Positions 46,155-57,370 of a stretch of 64,000 bases of DNA are shown here, piece after piece. The notes under the pieces are model-generated. The model saw only the letters and a list, made by a program, of their open reading frames with translations, was not told the origin of the DNA and did not search any database. Numbering within the stretch: position 1 is the stretch's first letter; every line of letters begins with the position of its first letter. This DNA comes from Filosporella fistucella (lineage: Eukaryota > Ascomycota > Leotiomycetes > Helotiales): assembly GCA_030077755.1 (NCBI GenBank), contig JAQJZZ010000010.1, positions 1,612,001-1,676,000 of the forward strand. Reading direction: 5' to 3'. Position numbers and translations under genes: made by a program.

Positions 46155-47153
46155 ATGGCTAATGCTCAAATTACCGCCCTCATGGCTCTCCAAAACATCG
46201 GGCTATCCTCATACGATCTTATGGATGCAATCAATCGAATGGGGGACCATCCTAATCGACCACCAAGGATACCTGAACTTCGACACGACGCTGACTATGG
46301 TGAGGCTCATCATATCCTTGGATATCAAGAATCGCCGTCCAAAAGAGTTATCGACAAGAGCTCCGAATCTTTGAAATCGTTCACATGTTTCACACTCCTT
46401 CCTATTGAGCTTCGCTTGAAAATATGGGAATGTGTATCGATGTTTCCTCGAAATGTGGCTGTAGCAGTACGTGTCTTGGGAGAAATCAAAAATGGTTCTG
46501 GGAAGTTCCTGTTATACGAATTCAAATCAACGCACACCCCAGTCCCTACAATTCTGCATGTCTGTCGGGAAGCACGTCAGACAGCATTAACCCGCTACCA
46601 GCTCTCATTCGGAACGCATCACAAGCTCCCAAACATTACCATCACTACTCCGCCTAAAGTATATATCAACTATTCTTGCGACAGGATATGCGTAACTGAG
46701 CCATACTTCGGCCCGGACGGTTCTTTTGAAAAGTTCGTTAACGTGTGTCGAGAGAAAAAAGTACGCTCGATTGCTCTGAATACATTCCAAAACCAGCATT
46801 GGCATTGTGTTAAACTCACGACAACATTGCCCAGTCTCGAGGAAGTCTTCCTTTTCCATTCACCTACGATCAGTGAGATTCGAACGACAGATAAGCAGGG
46901 CATAGATTTCCGGACCATTCAGCAGACTGATCTCTTCTGTAAGAGATCAGGCATTTCTTTTGGTGTCGGAGAATTAGACGCTCGTCATCTGGATATTGCT
47001 AGAAGGGATCTGTACAACCTGTTTGAACTGAATAAGAGAGGTCAGGCACGTACATCAGCAGCTACTGAGGGACAGTCAGTGATACCGAGTACTCCCAAGC
47101 CTGTGTTCATTGGTATAAGGTCACTGTTTCTGAATGGGAAGCCAGAAATATAA
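46155..47153 (+). CDS. 2EXR-domain protein
   Basis: Single exon, 332 aa. Residues about 76-100 carry the 2EXR signature FTCFTLLPIELRLKIWE, followed by HVCREARQTALTRYQLSFG and the vYxNyscD-type segment KVYINYSCDRICV. Then VRSIALNTFQNQHW and TLPSLEEVFLFH follow, as in the standard 2EXR domain of about 230 residues. These proteins are strongly expanded in plant-associated ascomycetes. No biochemical function is established. It is convergent with a second 2EXR gene 160 bp downstream and a third, broken copy lies 2.5 kb further on. Confidence 0.85.
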   Translation: MANAQITALMALQNIGLSSYDLMDAINRMGDHPNRPPRIPELRHDADYGEAHHILGYQESPSKRVIDKSSESLKSFTCFTLLPIELRLKIWECVSMFPRNVAVAVRVLGEIKNGSGKFLLYEFKSTHTPVPTILHVCREARQTALTRYQLSFGTHHKLPNITITTPPKVYINYSCDRICVTEPYFGPDGSFEKFVNVCREKKVRSIALNTFQNQHWHCVKLTTTLPSLEEVFLFHSPTISEIRTTDKQGIDFRTIQQTDLFCKRSGISFGVGELDARHLDIARRDLYNLFELNKRGQARTSAATEGQSVIPSTPKPVFIGIRSLFLNGKPEI

Positions 47154-47315
47154 ACAAAATACAGCAGCTCTACAATTCAGTAGGATGAGTTGAAAGTAGA
47201 ATGAGGTGGTAGAATTTAATGCTTTTAATTCTACCTGGCATGTAATATCCTCGCAAGGTATTGCCAAGTTCCCTGCTATTACACCACTTCACTGATGTTA
47301 TTCAGAGACTAAGAT

Positions 47316-48288
47316 TTAAATCCGGCACTCTCCCTTTGCCATACACATTCGCCTTACTTTCGGTGGTGGTTGCAAAATTCGAAATACATGGGCCGGGATT
47401 TCGATATGTATTCCCATAAAATGTATGAACTGATCCTCATTTGGGACAATTTGAAATGCTTTCTCGAGCCTGTCGATGTTTTCGTCCAGATCTCCACCTG
47501 CAGCCTCACCCTCCAGAAGCTCGACGAGGTGTTTCCCCCCCTCAGCATAACTCGGTGGCTCCGAACCCCATCTCAAAACCACAATTATTTCTTCCATGCG
47601 ATACACGAATGCGAATATCCACATATACATCAAACCACGCTCATGATTGAAGGTTTCGGCATCGAATGGGACGCGAGGTGCGACTTTTCTCAGGAATGGT
47701 AATCTCCGAAACACAAGAAGCTGCTCTCGCTCGTCCAAGTTTCGTCCAAGTTGATTCCATCCAGATCCGGGTTTCGAAGTGGCCGATGCCATCCCAATTA
47801 TTGTTAAGATCGCATCGGAAGTACAGCTAATCATCTGCTCCGGCACGAATAGTGGGATTGCGGGGAGAGATCGGTGTATGCCAATCATTATAATACCTAG
47901 GCGCACCACGCTCAAAAGTGTAGATCAAGTTGTTGGCTATAGCAAAAGCTGCCTGACGGGATTCAGTGCACACATCGTAAATGGGGTTGATTGTTCGATT
48001 GTGGTGAGGATGGATCAGAATATCGGCGATGCCAGTTTCATTGGTCTGTATACGGCCGCATTTCTTTTCGTGGGCTTCGGAAAGGAAGTACTTTATGCTC
48101 AGTGTGATAATGCGTGGGAACCTGGCAGCAATGTCCCATATATCAAGGCGCAGCTCCTTAGGCAGCTCTCGAAATTTATGAAATGACTCGAAATTTTGCG
48201 GTCGCTCGTGTGCATGAAGTGCTTTGTTCTGATTGCAAATGGTGATGGTTGCTGCCGAAAGGGATGAAGATCGAGGGAGTTCCTCCAT
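47316..48288 (-). CDS. 2EXR-domain protein, second copy
   Basis: Exons 48288-47897 and 47826-47316; the 70-bp intron (GTATTA...TTAG) removes an in-frame stop and keeps phase; 300 aa. SFHKFRELPKELRLDIWDIA matches the 2EXR start, YDVCTESRQAAFAIA the RxCxESR segment, and LPFLRKVAPRVPF with VYRMEEIIVVLRW the later half. The C-terminus differs from the neighbouring copy. The donor is weak, so a read-through product ending in the stop after ADD, or a pseudogene state, cannot be excluded. Function unknown, as for the family. Confidence 0.72.
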
Positions 48289-49711
48289 TTTCTGTTGTGG
48301 TCTGTCGAGGGAGATCGCCTGCTAAAGCGCTGGGTCAGCAAAATTACACGGAGGTGTGTGGTTTATACGCGTCGCTGCTTGAGAACTTACATATTCAGTA
48401 GGTGCGCCAACAATTTAGATATATCTTAAACACAAGGTACTGATTGTGAAGTGGTTGGTTCGTCCGCACTGTTTGATGTTGGGTTGAGAAATCAAAACAA
48501 ACTCATTGTTCTCTAGACTTGATATTCAAGGCTAGAGATCCACTACAACATCTACACGACGACGAACGACCCAGCCTGCTTAGCATGAATGGTAGTCCTG
48601 TCGCCACAGATTTGAGTTTATGTATGGATAGGTTGCCTTTGTATTCCGTTACAATATAGAGATCTTGCTTGCCTTCCCTTTACCTACATCACTCAACGCC
48701 TCCTAAAGTCTGACCTGTTCCCGCAATCTTTGCTGTCGAGCCAGTACAAGTTAAGACCCAGGAAATGGGACGGTACGAGATGCGTTTTGAATCCTGCAGG
48801 CATGATACTTGAATAAAGACTGCGGTGTGATATCTATCATAAGAAGTGTCCTCGCTGTTGACCTTTCGTCCTGGGATGTTGAGCCCCCATTCTTAAATAT
48901 AACCTATAGCTCCGAAAATGATCCTTCAAAAACGGCTTTCTACCAAACACTATGCTCCATGAAGATCTCAAAGAGGAGGTCATTGATATTGCCAAAGGGA
49001 ATGTCGTGAAGATGGCACAGTTTAGCCGAGATTAAACGACTGGCCCCCTTTTCCAGGTAGGAGAACTCCATTGCCCCCGAGAATCCATGTCGTCTTTCCC
49101 TTCTACTTGGTCAAAAGGGGAAAAAAAGGTGCTCAAAGTTATGGAGTAAACAGGGAGGAGCTGAAGTTAGGAGAAGCTGCGTTGTATGTAACGTAAAGAG
49201 CAACGTGAAGCAAGGATGTTTGACAGTAGATGAGAGTCTGACCAAATATGCTGTGGCACCCTCCCGGGAAAAGTCTGGATTCATTGCAAAGTCACTCTTT
49301 CGTACTTCTACGTATGCTTTCCATTTCACCAACACTGTCTTTCAAGGTACGGTACAAACTGTCAACAACACCGCGGTCGTCCCTGCCCTGTTTATGTCGG
49401 TGCTCGAGAAGCGGAACCGATGGAGTTCGCCAACGATAATTACTCTTTTTCTGACAATCATTTCATTTTAATCTCCCGAGAATTACAATTATAAAGTACT
49501 TCACTGAATATGATTTTCAACCTCGCATCAATAAAGTATTCAACATAGAGACACACGCACAGGGATTTTGTCTGTGTGTATTCAGAGCCTCACACAACCG
49601 TCACACTTCAAGAGCCTAGCCAACATCGCGACAAACAGCATCATGCTCAATCAAGCTCCATGTGAGGGAGGCAGAAAAGTCGAATGATATCAGCCGAAAA
49701 GAAAGACGACA
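48289..49711. other. Intergenic between 2EXR loci
   Basis: 1.4 kb; no recognisable gene. Short frames near 48809-49009 and 49205-49471 have no domain. Confidence 0.5.
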
Positions 49712-50444
49712 ATGTATCGCGCCCAGGCCAATGGTCAAACAGCGAACATGAATGGCCTGATTGCTTTAGCAACTGCAGCGGACATGCTCCCCCCAGACGC
49801 GGTTACTATTCAGGATAATGCAATACAAGACACATTCATCTGCTTCAGTAACCTCCCAACGGAATTACGCCAAAGAATATAGCAGATACTGGCCAATCAG
49901 CCACGACTTATCGCGTTCCGTCAAACATTATCTTTTAGAAGTAGCGAAGTCGAGTTCAAGGTCCGCCAAAAGATTTAGGGCACGCAGCCAGTTGTTCTTC
50001 AGGCATGTCAAGAGAGTCGAATGACGTGTTTAAGCATGTATAAACTGATCCTAGGTGACTTTTGGGTCCATTGGAATTCGAAGAAGGTGCGATGCAATCC
50101 TAAAGTGTAGTTCAATAACATGGTTGACAAGCTGTTTCTGTTGCGGCACATATGTTATTAATAAAGTGAGGAAGTTTGGTGATCCTATTCCCGACGATGG
50201 GCTCAGATCCATTGCCGTCGACCTTCAAGATGTTGTCGATGGAGACTACTTTTCCCAAATCGTGCTAAGACATGCAAATGACGCGAGCGCTGAGGAGGTC
50301 ATTATCGTTGACCGATTGAGACCCGTCGAGGAATCAAAGAAGGGACATATCCACCTGATGGATCTTGCTGATGGGGACGATATGTCCAGGGTAGACAATG
50401 CTCTCAAGTTCGCGGTAGACAGAAACACGATACCCGACTTGTAA
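49712..50444 (+). pseudogene. Broken 2EXR gene with three in-frame TAG codons
   Basis: The ATG at 49712 opens a frame that reads FICFSNLPTELRQRI, then TAG (49880-49882) exactly where the family has Trp. It resumes QILANQPRLIAF, meets a second TAG (49976-49978), resumes VVLQACQESRMTCLSMYKL, and has a third TAG (50108-50110). After that the recognisable tail (LRSIAVDLQDVVDGDYFS, EEVIIVDRL) lies in another frame, so at least one indel is also present. TGG to TAG at the first stop fits a C-to-T change on the opposite strand in a CpA context. Similarity to the two intact neighbours shows local duplication followed by loss. Confidence 0.82.
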
Positions 50445-50726
50445 TACTTGAGGCGCCAGGGCTCTCGTATCGTGGGTAGTAGAGCGCTGGAACCTGCTGA
50501 TCCAACACAAGCCTCAGGGTTGACAGGTGGTGCAGGCAGACCAAAAAATGCAGCGTTCCAGGCAAAGCCAGTAATAAAAATCATGGGAATTGCCCGTAGC
50601 GGAGTGAGGTTATGAAGACAAATAGCAGCCTAAGCCCCCTGGGCACAACGCAACCATCTCAAGAGGGGCGGCAGTGCTTGTTCAGTCAGACACAAATTGC
50701 AATAATTGAGATGGTCTTTCCGAGTA

Positions 50727-53207
50727 TCAATTGAAGTCCACTAGAGTTCTGATTAGTATGTTGCTTCATAAATTCTCAATGTGTTCTCTTTGTGGAGGAT
50801 ACGGTACTGCCCCCATATGGACAAGAACATAACTGATGCAAAGATAACTTACTCCAAGATCCCTGAGTCCAATCAATAGTATTAAGCCAGTCTATGTCTC
50901 CCATGTCTCCAAAGTTTGCAAGCATAGGGTCGAAAGGCAAGTCGACATCAGCCACATCTCTAGGCTCCTTCGCTGGTGTCTCCAGAACATGGTCAAGGAC
51001 TCTTTTCACTACTTTCTTCAGCCGTTGTGTGAGGGGAAAGTTCCCATCAGTTGGCCTGATCCATTCCAAGAATGCTACAAATAATGTTAATTTCTGTATG
51101 TTATCCGACCGTGAAGATTGTGTTGTCTGTTGGCCTGTTGTAGCCTTCAGAAGCTCAACACAAATAACACCAGCAGCAGGAATTGCATAGAACACTACCT
51201 AGATCGAAGTCAGCAGGAAGCCCGAAGTCGAGATGAGACACGTTTCGTCCTCAAATACTTACGATCCAGTCAAAAGCTGATGAGAAGGACATAAGTTGTT
51301 CTCGCTTCATCCAGAACATGAGGGTGATATCCATTATCTCCATAGCTGTGTTCAACAGGCCTTGATCATTAGGAAGCCCTCTCGCCAACGCAACGCGGTC
51401 AAGCAAGAATCTATTCTGCAGATGTACAAGAAAGAGAAATGCTTGATTGTACAGAGTAGCACCCGTACTTGCTTTCGCATTGTTTTCTTCGTCGTAATAC
51501 TGAAGCTGTGATGGAAGTTCCGCAAACATATTCTGCTCTCGTTGATGAAGGTCACTTCCACGAGTTAGCATGGTAATGGGACTGGACGGGCAAGAATCTT
51601 ACATTATTCGTTGCGCTGTAATCTCAATATTGATCCCGAGAGCCAATTGAAGTATTTCCTCGCGGAAAAGAGCAAGCTGGAGTTTTGCACGGAGTAGTGT
51701 TGTGATTCCCAGTCTTCCGGTAGTATTCCACCCATCTCCATCCAATTGAGAGGCTTCGGCCAGCATCTCGTCTGCTGTAAATAGTATCATATTGTCTGGC
51801 AGGTCGAGACATGGCTCTGTATCGCAAAAGGTTTGAGTAAGTAGTGGAGGGGTTCCGTACAAGCATGCGTGTGTTTTGTCATTGTAATAAATGTAGTTGA
51901 AAAGTCTTCTCTTGTACTCCGAGGCAGCGGTCAGCTTCACTGAGCCGTACTCCGGGAGTCTATGGAGCCCGCTGGTAATTGATGTGATCACAAGGTCGCC
52001 ATGATGTCGTCGTACCTGATAAGCTACACGACGTCAGCTCCAGCTGTCTACGAGGAATATCCGACTTACTGTCATCTCCAGTGCATGCTGTTTCAAGCTT
52101 TTTCAAACTGATGATCAATGCTGATACCAAAAAATTCACAGTCTCTGCGCCATCACACATACTGAGACAAACATCTGCACATTCCTTCATTCGCCAGGCA
52201 CTTTGCCTCCTGTCGCGACCTTTGTTCTCCGGAGCGCTGAGCATCGGATCCCAATCTTGAAGGTTGCAGTAACCAACGCCGAGGTAACAAAAGAACATTC
52301 CCATGGCCTCGAATCGGACATTCGGACCCATGAAAGTATCGAGCCATTCCTTTCCATCATCAGGGCTTGGTGGTAGAGGTGTCTCCTCGTTCTTGAAGAG
52401 AGCATCTGATAAATCAAGGAGTGCCTCGTCAGTCCGGGGACCGGATAATTGAGGTCCAAAAGTATCCCATAGCGTTTTGATAAAATATGTCATCATTCCG
52501 GAGTCCACGATACTGTCCTGTGGATCGAGTGCTTGGCATATCTCTTTAGATGGTATATTTAGCAGAGCAGTGATTGTCTGGTTCTCCCTTATCGTGGGAG
52601 ATCCGGGGCGCTGTCTACCAAGAAGAGGTTCCCCGAACTGCCATGCACCTGGGTGTTTCCTAACATTTTCACTAATATCCAACATGCCTTCGCTGAGGTT
52701 GGTTTGATGTTCCGAGAAGACAGCAGAGTAAGATGTTGGTCCGTAAAATTTCGTGGAGCTTCGAAAAACGGCATATTTCCATCCATCCTTTGGACCATTG
52801 CGTCCATATCGATTGTTCTGCTTTGCAAATCGTTGACTTACAGACATTTCAGGCTGTACTGGAACAACGATTCCGGTACTCGATGGATCACGTGCACATC
52901 TATTCGAAGATTGATGTGAAGATGAGCAAGAGGTCCTGGATGGATCATCATGCGGAGAGGTGGAAAGACCAGTTGAGCCCGAAGTTATACTAGGAGCTGG
53001 AGGAGAAGAGAGCGGAGCGGAAGCCCGCCGTTTGGTCATCGGTGCTGGGTGGTAGATACATCTCGAAGTTGTCTTCCTTCTGACGCATCTTCCACAGAAT
53101 GGAGCACCGTGATCGCATGCCAGCTTGCCCTTTCGACACGGCTCACAAGCTTGTTTTCTGCCATTCCGGCGGTAACCAACAGTTCCATCGACCTGCAAGG
53201 GTTCCAT
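50727..53207 (-). CDS. Zn2Cys6 transcription factor
   Basis: Five exons (53207-52070, 52023-51603, 51554-51263, 51198-50853, 50740-50727); 736 aa. The zinc cluster is near the N-terminus: KQACEPCRKGKLACDHG followed by FCGRCVRRKTTSRCIYHP. A Ser/Pro-rich linker precedes a fungal-specific TF domain with MGMFFCYLGVGYC, ECADVCLSMCDGAETVN and LLRAKLQLALFREEIL. The last exon is only 14 bp (ends MDFN-stop). It is chosen because the GTAAGTT donor at 50852 is strong and an acceptor with the right phase follows; without it the frame ends about 30 codons later. An upstream ATG at 53390 is in frame but reads through non-conserved sequence. Its targets are unknown; the nearest genes are BNA3 and the broken 2EXR locus. 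Confidence 0.83.
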
Positions 53208-53555
53208 GTTGAAGCAAGGACGAAGGGACTGAGCTAAAGTAGTTGATCGTAGAAATTCATCACGAGGGTGTCGATGTACAGTATTGTAGGTAAAAGGATC
53301 TGATAAGATTAGATGCATATGCGAAAACGGGGTGGAGTTATGCCTGTCTCGGAGTAAGCACAGGGAATCCCGGATTTTGATGCCCCCCACTTAACAGCAT
53401 CTCGGCTTATAATAGGCACATGAATAGCAGGCAATTTAGAGAAAGATGCATAAACTGCTACGATAGGTATTGAGTGATGAGGATAAATGTCAAGTTTCAA
53501 AAGAATTGCCATGTGGGCTTTATGCTTCTTGCTTTACGGTTGACCGCTAGATAAT
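53208..53555. other. Short intergenic region upstream of the regulator
   Basis: 348 bp: regulator promoter and BNA3 3' flank. Nothing further seen. Confidence 0.55.
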
Positions 53556-55228
53556 CTATTCTATGTACTTTTTCAAATCACGAAGTCTCTCCTTCGCTCT
53601 CTCTAGCACTTCATCCTCTTTGCAAACAGCAAAGCGTAGCCAATCCTCTCCAATATGAGCATTGTCATCGGTATAAAATTCCGTGGGAGGAATCGCTGCA
53701 ACTCCAACCTCCATAATCAAGAACCAACTGAGCTTAAAATCTCGTGGCCTATCCTTGACATGATTCGGGAACGGATAGTCTGACGGAATCTTGACTTTCT
53801 TCATATTCACCAAGACAAAATATCCTCCTTCGGGATCTGAGAATGGGAGGTCCAACTCCGCCCAGATCTCATTAAATTTGTCCATCTTTCCCTTCATTTC
53901 TTTCTTCGCAGTTTCCCAGAAGTTCTCCTTGTCAGCCTGCTCGAATCCAACTGCTGCTGCTTCTTGCAGAGGCGAGACGGAGGAATAGCAAATTCTGGTA
54001 TGTGCTGCAGCAACATAGTGAATCAATTCTGCAGGTCCGATCAACCAACCGACACGCCAACCAGTAGCATAGAAATTCTTTCCAGCTGATCCTACAGTCA
54101 GAGTTAGTTTCTCGATTTCAGGAGACAGCGTAGCGATTCTTGTAAATGGCGCATAGTACAATCGATCATAGACCTCGTCGGAGAGTATGATGATCTGGTT
54201 CTTGACGCACAGCTCGCCAATCTTCAGCAGCTCTTCCTTGGAGAAGACCTTTCCTACTGGATTGTGAGGAGTATTAAGGACAATCATTTTTGTCTTTGGC
54301 GTGATAGCAGCTTCCAACTCGGCAAAGTCGATGCTCCATTCGCCGGCAGAAGTGTTTTGTGTGGCTCCCTTGGCAGGCGGATGAAGTGGAACGTAAACAA
54401 TCTTTCCTCCAGGCATCTCTATGTTGCTGATATACCTACAGTCTGTTAGGGTTGGTCACGCGTGAGAAAAATGGACTTACTGATCGAAGAAAGGTTCGAA
54501 TATGATGACTTCGTCACCTTCTTCAATAAAACCCATAAATGCACTTAGCATACCTGTAAAACATCAGTGTAATCCTGTGTAACCGGAACAGCAGTCCAAC
54601 CTTCATTTGCACCAGTCGTTATTGTGACCTCAGTATTTGGATCCAGCTTTCTCCCCCATAATGGTGAGTATGAGTCTGCGATGGCCTGCTTTAGACGAGG
54701 CCGTCCTTTGGTCGGAGAATATTGATTGCAATCGACTTTCGTCAAGGCTTCTTGTGCAGCATCTATAATGAATTGGGGTGGATTGTAACCAAAGAACCCC
54801 TGTCCCATGTTGACAATGGGTTGCTTTGGGGAGGCGGCAGCACCCTCGTTGACGATAGTCCTGCAAGAACATATTAGCACTCGTCTCTATCAGAAAACAT
54901 TGCTTTGGAGGCGATATAGTAAAAGTTGTGAGCTGGTTATGAGCTGAAATAAGAGGTGCCAATTTTCCCGCTACCCCACCTTCGATGGCCCCCAGCTCTG
55001 ATATTTCCACAAGCAATGTCCTTAATTATATGGCAGATTCAAATAAGAATATAAATACCAAACATCTTGTTTCCTACCAGAAACCCGCTTCGCAGGCTTC
55101 AGCTTCTCGTTGATAGGCATAGTTGTAGAGAAATACCGATGTCCAAGACCAGCAAAGGAGTGTAAGGTGTTCGGGGCGTATAAGTGGCTATTTCGTGCCA
55201 ATCGAAGGAGAGAAGTTTGAGTAGTCAT
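53556..55228 (-). CDS. BNA3: Kynurenine aminotransferase (Bna3-like), PLP fold type I
   Basis: Four exons (55228-55059, 54860-54601, 54553-54481, 54435-53556); 460 aa. First intron 198 bp, the others 45-47 bp. Splicing restores QDVWTIVNEGA, NMGQGFFGYNPPQF, SPTKGRPRLKQAIADSY and NEGMLSAFMGFIEEGDEV. The PLP Lys is near 287 in VGSAGKNFYATGWRVGW, with LNTPHNPVGKVF and LSDEVYDRL upstream and LRFAVCKED at the C-terminal Arg. Bna3 transaminates kynurenine to kynurenic acid, and close relatives act as glutamine transaminase/cysteine-S-conjugate lyase. The first 36 residues are basic and Ser/Thr-rich (SLLRLARNSHLY, HRYFSTT), like a mitochondrial presequence. A second ATG (55120, MPINEKLKP) would give the cytosolic form, so dual localisation from one gene is plausible. 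Confidence 0.92.
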
Positions 55229-55775
55229 GGAGGGATCCACATCAAGAATAAGTAGTATTCTTGACGATTCCCTGCCACAAAGACAAACGGCGCAATGGCT
55301 CACGAGTCGCGATTCTGACGCAGGTTTGCTTACTTTTTGCGAGTTTGTCCCGAAAACGGGAGCTAGGAATTGCGTCAATTACGGGGACCCGTAAAGCACC
55401 AAAGGCACGGAGGGGAAGAGGTGCAATGTTGAAAGTTACACGAAAGTATACTGAATTTGAATTTGGGTTTGGATGCGTAAATATTCCTTTTAAATGGTGT
55501 GAATTGTTCAGAAGTTTGTTAACCTCTGCGCTAATCAATCTTTCCGCAAAATTCTTGAGATCTTTCAAGCAAATGGTTTTGATTTGGACCTCGGCATGAT
55601 CAATTTAAACCCTTTACTTACTCGTCAGGATGTCCACTCGTCTTGTTGAAAAAGGATCAAAATATTTGGATTTAAATTTATTAAGATTGCAAAGGGTTTG
55701 AAAAACACAGAAGAAAAATTTGAAACAACACTCAAAAATGTCAGAAAAAATCCATGACTTTCCAACTTGCACTTT
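55229..55775. other. Intergenic, BNA3 promoter
   Basis: 547 bp; AT-rich towards the right; no supported gene. Confidence 0.55.
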
Positions 55776-57210
55776 CTACAAAGTCCCAACCTTAATTTCA
55801 ATACCTACCACCCTCAGCCGCTCAACAAATTCCATCCCCAAGGAACTGGGTGTCAGAATCCCGCCTTTTCCCACTCGAACTACCTCCTCATTCTCATCTT
55901 TCTTTGACTTCTTTACAAGTATTGCCGCAGCTTCAACAGCAAGTACTGCACTGAGATCATACACCGCACCTTTGTATGCAAATCTTGCATCCACTCTCTT
56001 CTTCCCATCTTCAGTTACTCCCACTGCTTTGTACTCTGCACTTTCGACCTTCCGCGCATTCTCAATATTGGGACCGGTACTTGGAGCTGGTGCGAGATAG
56101 CGAAGGAGAAATCGGAGGAAAGGAAATATGAGGACGAAGTTTCCCAGTTGCGTGAGAAAATGTACAAGTACGGCTGCAGAGACATTGGAAACAGGTATGT
56201 ATTCGTGGTGGGTGAAATTTGATCCGTATAACTCTGGATGGGAACCGGCGCTGCGATGAACGACGGACTCGTTGCCTGCTACTACGGAAGAGGTTGTTAA
56301 TGCACCGAGCCCATGCACATGTCGGTATCCGAAAAGACGAGAGATCAGTGGGACTGTAGATGAGACAGGTTTTGATTCTTGGGAGAAGATCCAAGAGTCC
56401 CCAAAGAGGAAACAGGAACTTCCGTAAGTATCCCGTAGATCAAGAAGAGTACGAAATGACCCATGGCTCATGCCAGATAGACTATAGGACAGTTAGTGAT
56501 TGGTTTGAGTTAAAGAGTGGTGAGACGTACACAAGTTGACTAGATGCCATCACTTCAGATGTTCCTTGTGAGTATTCGTCTCGAATTTCCTTCACAGCAA
56601 GCCAAACTGTGAGATCAGACGGCGAACTTGAGTTTGAAATTGCTGGGATAATCTGGCACCTGTTAATATCGGATGAGAGGCAAATGTGGGCACGACAAAC
56701 AAGGGCTCCTGATGCCTTAGCCTCTAAGTGGAACTGGTCCACCAAGTCTTTATACCAGAGAGTTTCTGTTGTGCTAGGCGTACATAAAAAAAAATTATAC
56801 TATACAAAAGGGTTCAACTTACAAGTTGACATAATCTGTGCCGTTTCCCGCGCATACAGCGACTACGGGAGTGGAGAAACGATGGTACGGTCCGACTGCA
56901 TTAATCACAACTCTTGTCCGACGAACGAAATTATTGAGATCATTGTCATCAAGTTTGATTACCTCGATATCTAGGCATATAAGAATGTTTCTGCTGGCAA
57001 ATGGATTGCATGCAACTGACCTGGCAGCAAGCAATTGGGAATAAGGGTCGACAGCTTCTCTGACAGTTTTTCTAGCGATGCCCTGTATCGTCCAGCAACG
57101 GCCCATCTCAACTTCGTAGGGAATGTCTTGATAATATGCTCCGCCGCCAATGCTCCGGTATACCCAGTCGCTCCGAACAGAACAATATCAAGCTCTCGAG
57201 ATGTAGTCAT
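55776..57210 (-). CDS. Saccharopine-dehydrogenase-like oxidoreductase
   Basis: Four exons (57210-57021, 56970-56823, 56773-56531, 56481-55776), phases closing to 428 aa. The N-terminus is a Rossmann fold, ELDIVLFGATGYTGALAAEH, with WAVAGRYRASLEKL next. Then RTRVVINAVGPYHRFSTPVV, SSSPSDLTVWLAVKEI and SGMSHGSFRTLLDL follow, and a hydrophobic segment near 330-350. This is the SCCPDH / trans-acting enoyl reductase group, not true saccharopine dehydrogenase. Members reduce lipid or polyketide double bonds in bacteria, and eukaryotic SCCPDH associates with lipid droplets. The expected PACGFDS loop is altered here (IIPAISNSSSPSDL) and is preceded by an extra segment of about 13 residues, which may be an unspliced or family-specific insert. 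Confidence 0.82.
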
Positions 57211-57370
57211 CTCGCTGGTATACTGAAGTGATGAGAATGTGATAAATAGTTGCGATCATTGTTGAAGAGCAACGAAAGAGTTGATGACCTTATATGTGTA
57301 AGTGTCATGGACATAATGGAGGCTTAGCCTGGATCATACTGATACATCAAGTCACCGGAATTCCTGGTCC

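Noticed and set aside
54630..55016. 128-codon frame starting MLVEISELGAIEG
   Set aside because: It covers the long first intron of BNA3 and the wrong frame of exon 2; the spliced model restores the conserved VWTIVNEGA.
56660..56715. 41-bp GTTTGT...CAG intron inside the saccharopine-dehydrogenase-like exon
   Set aside because: Removing it would break the reading frame; the segment was left as coding.
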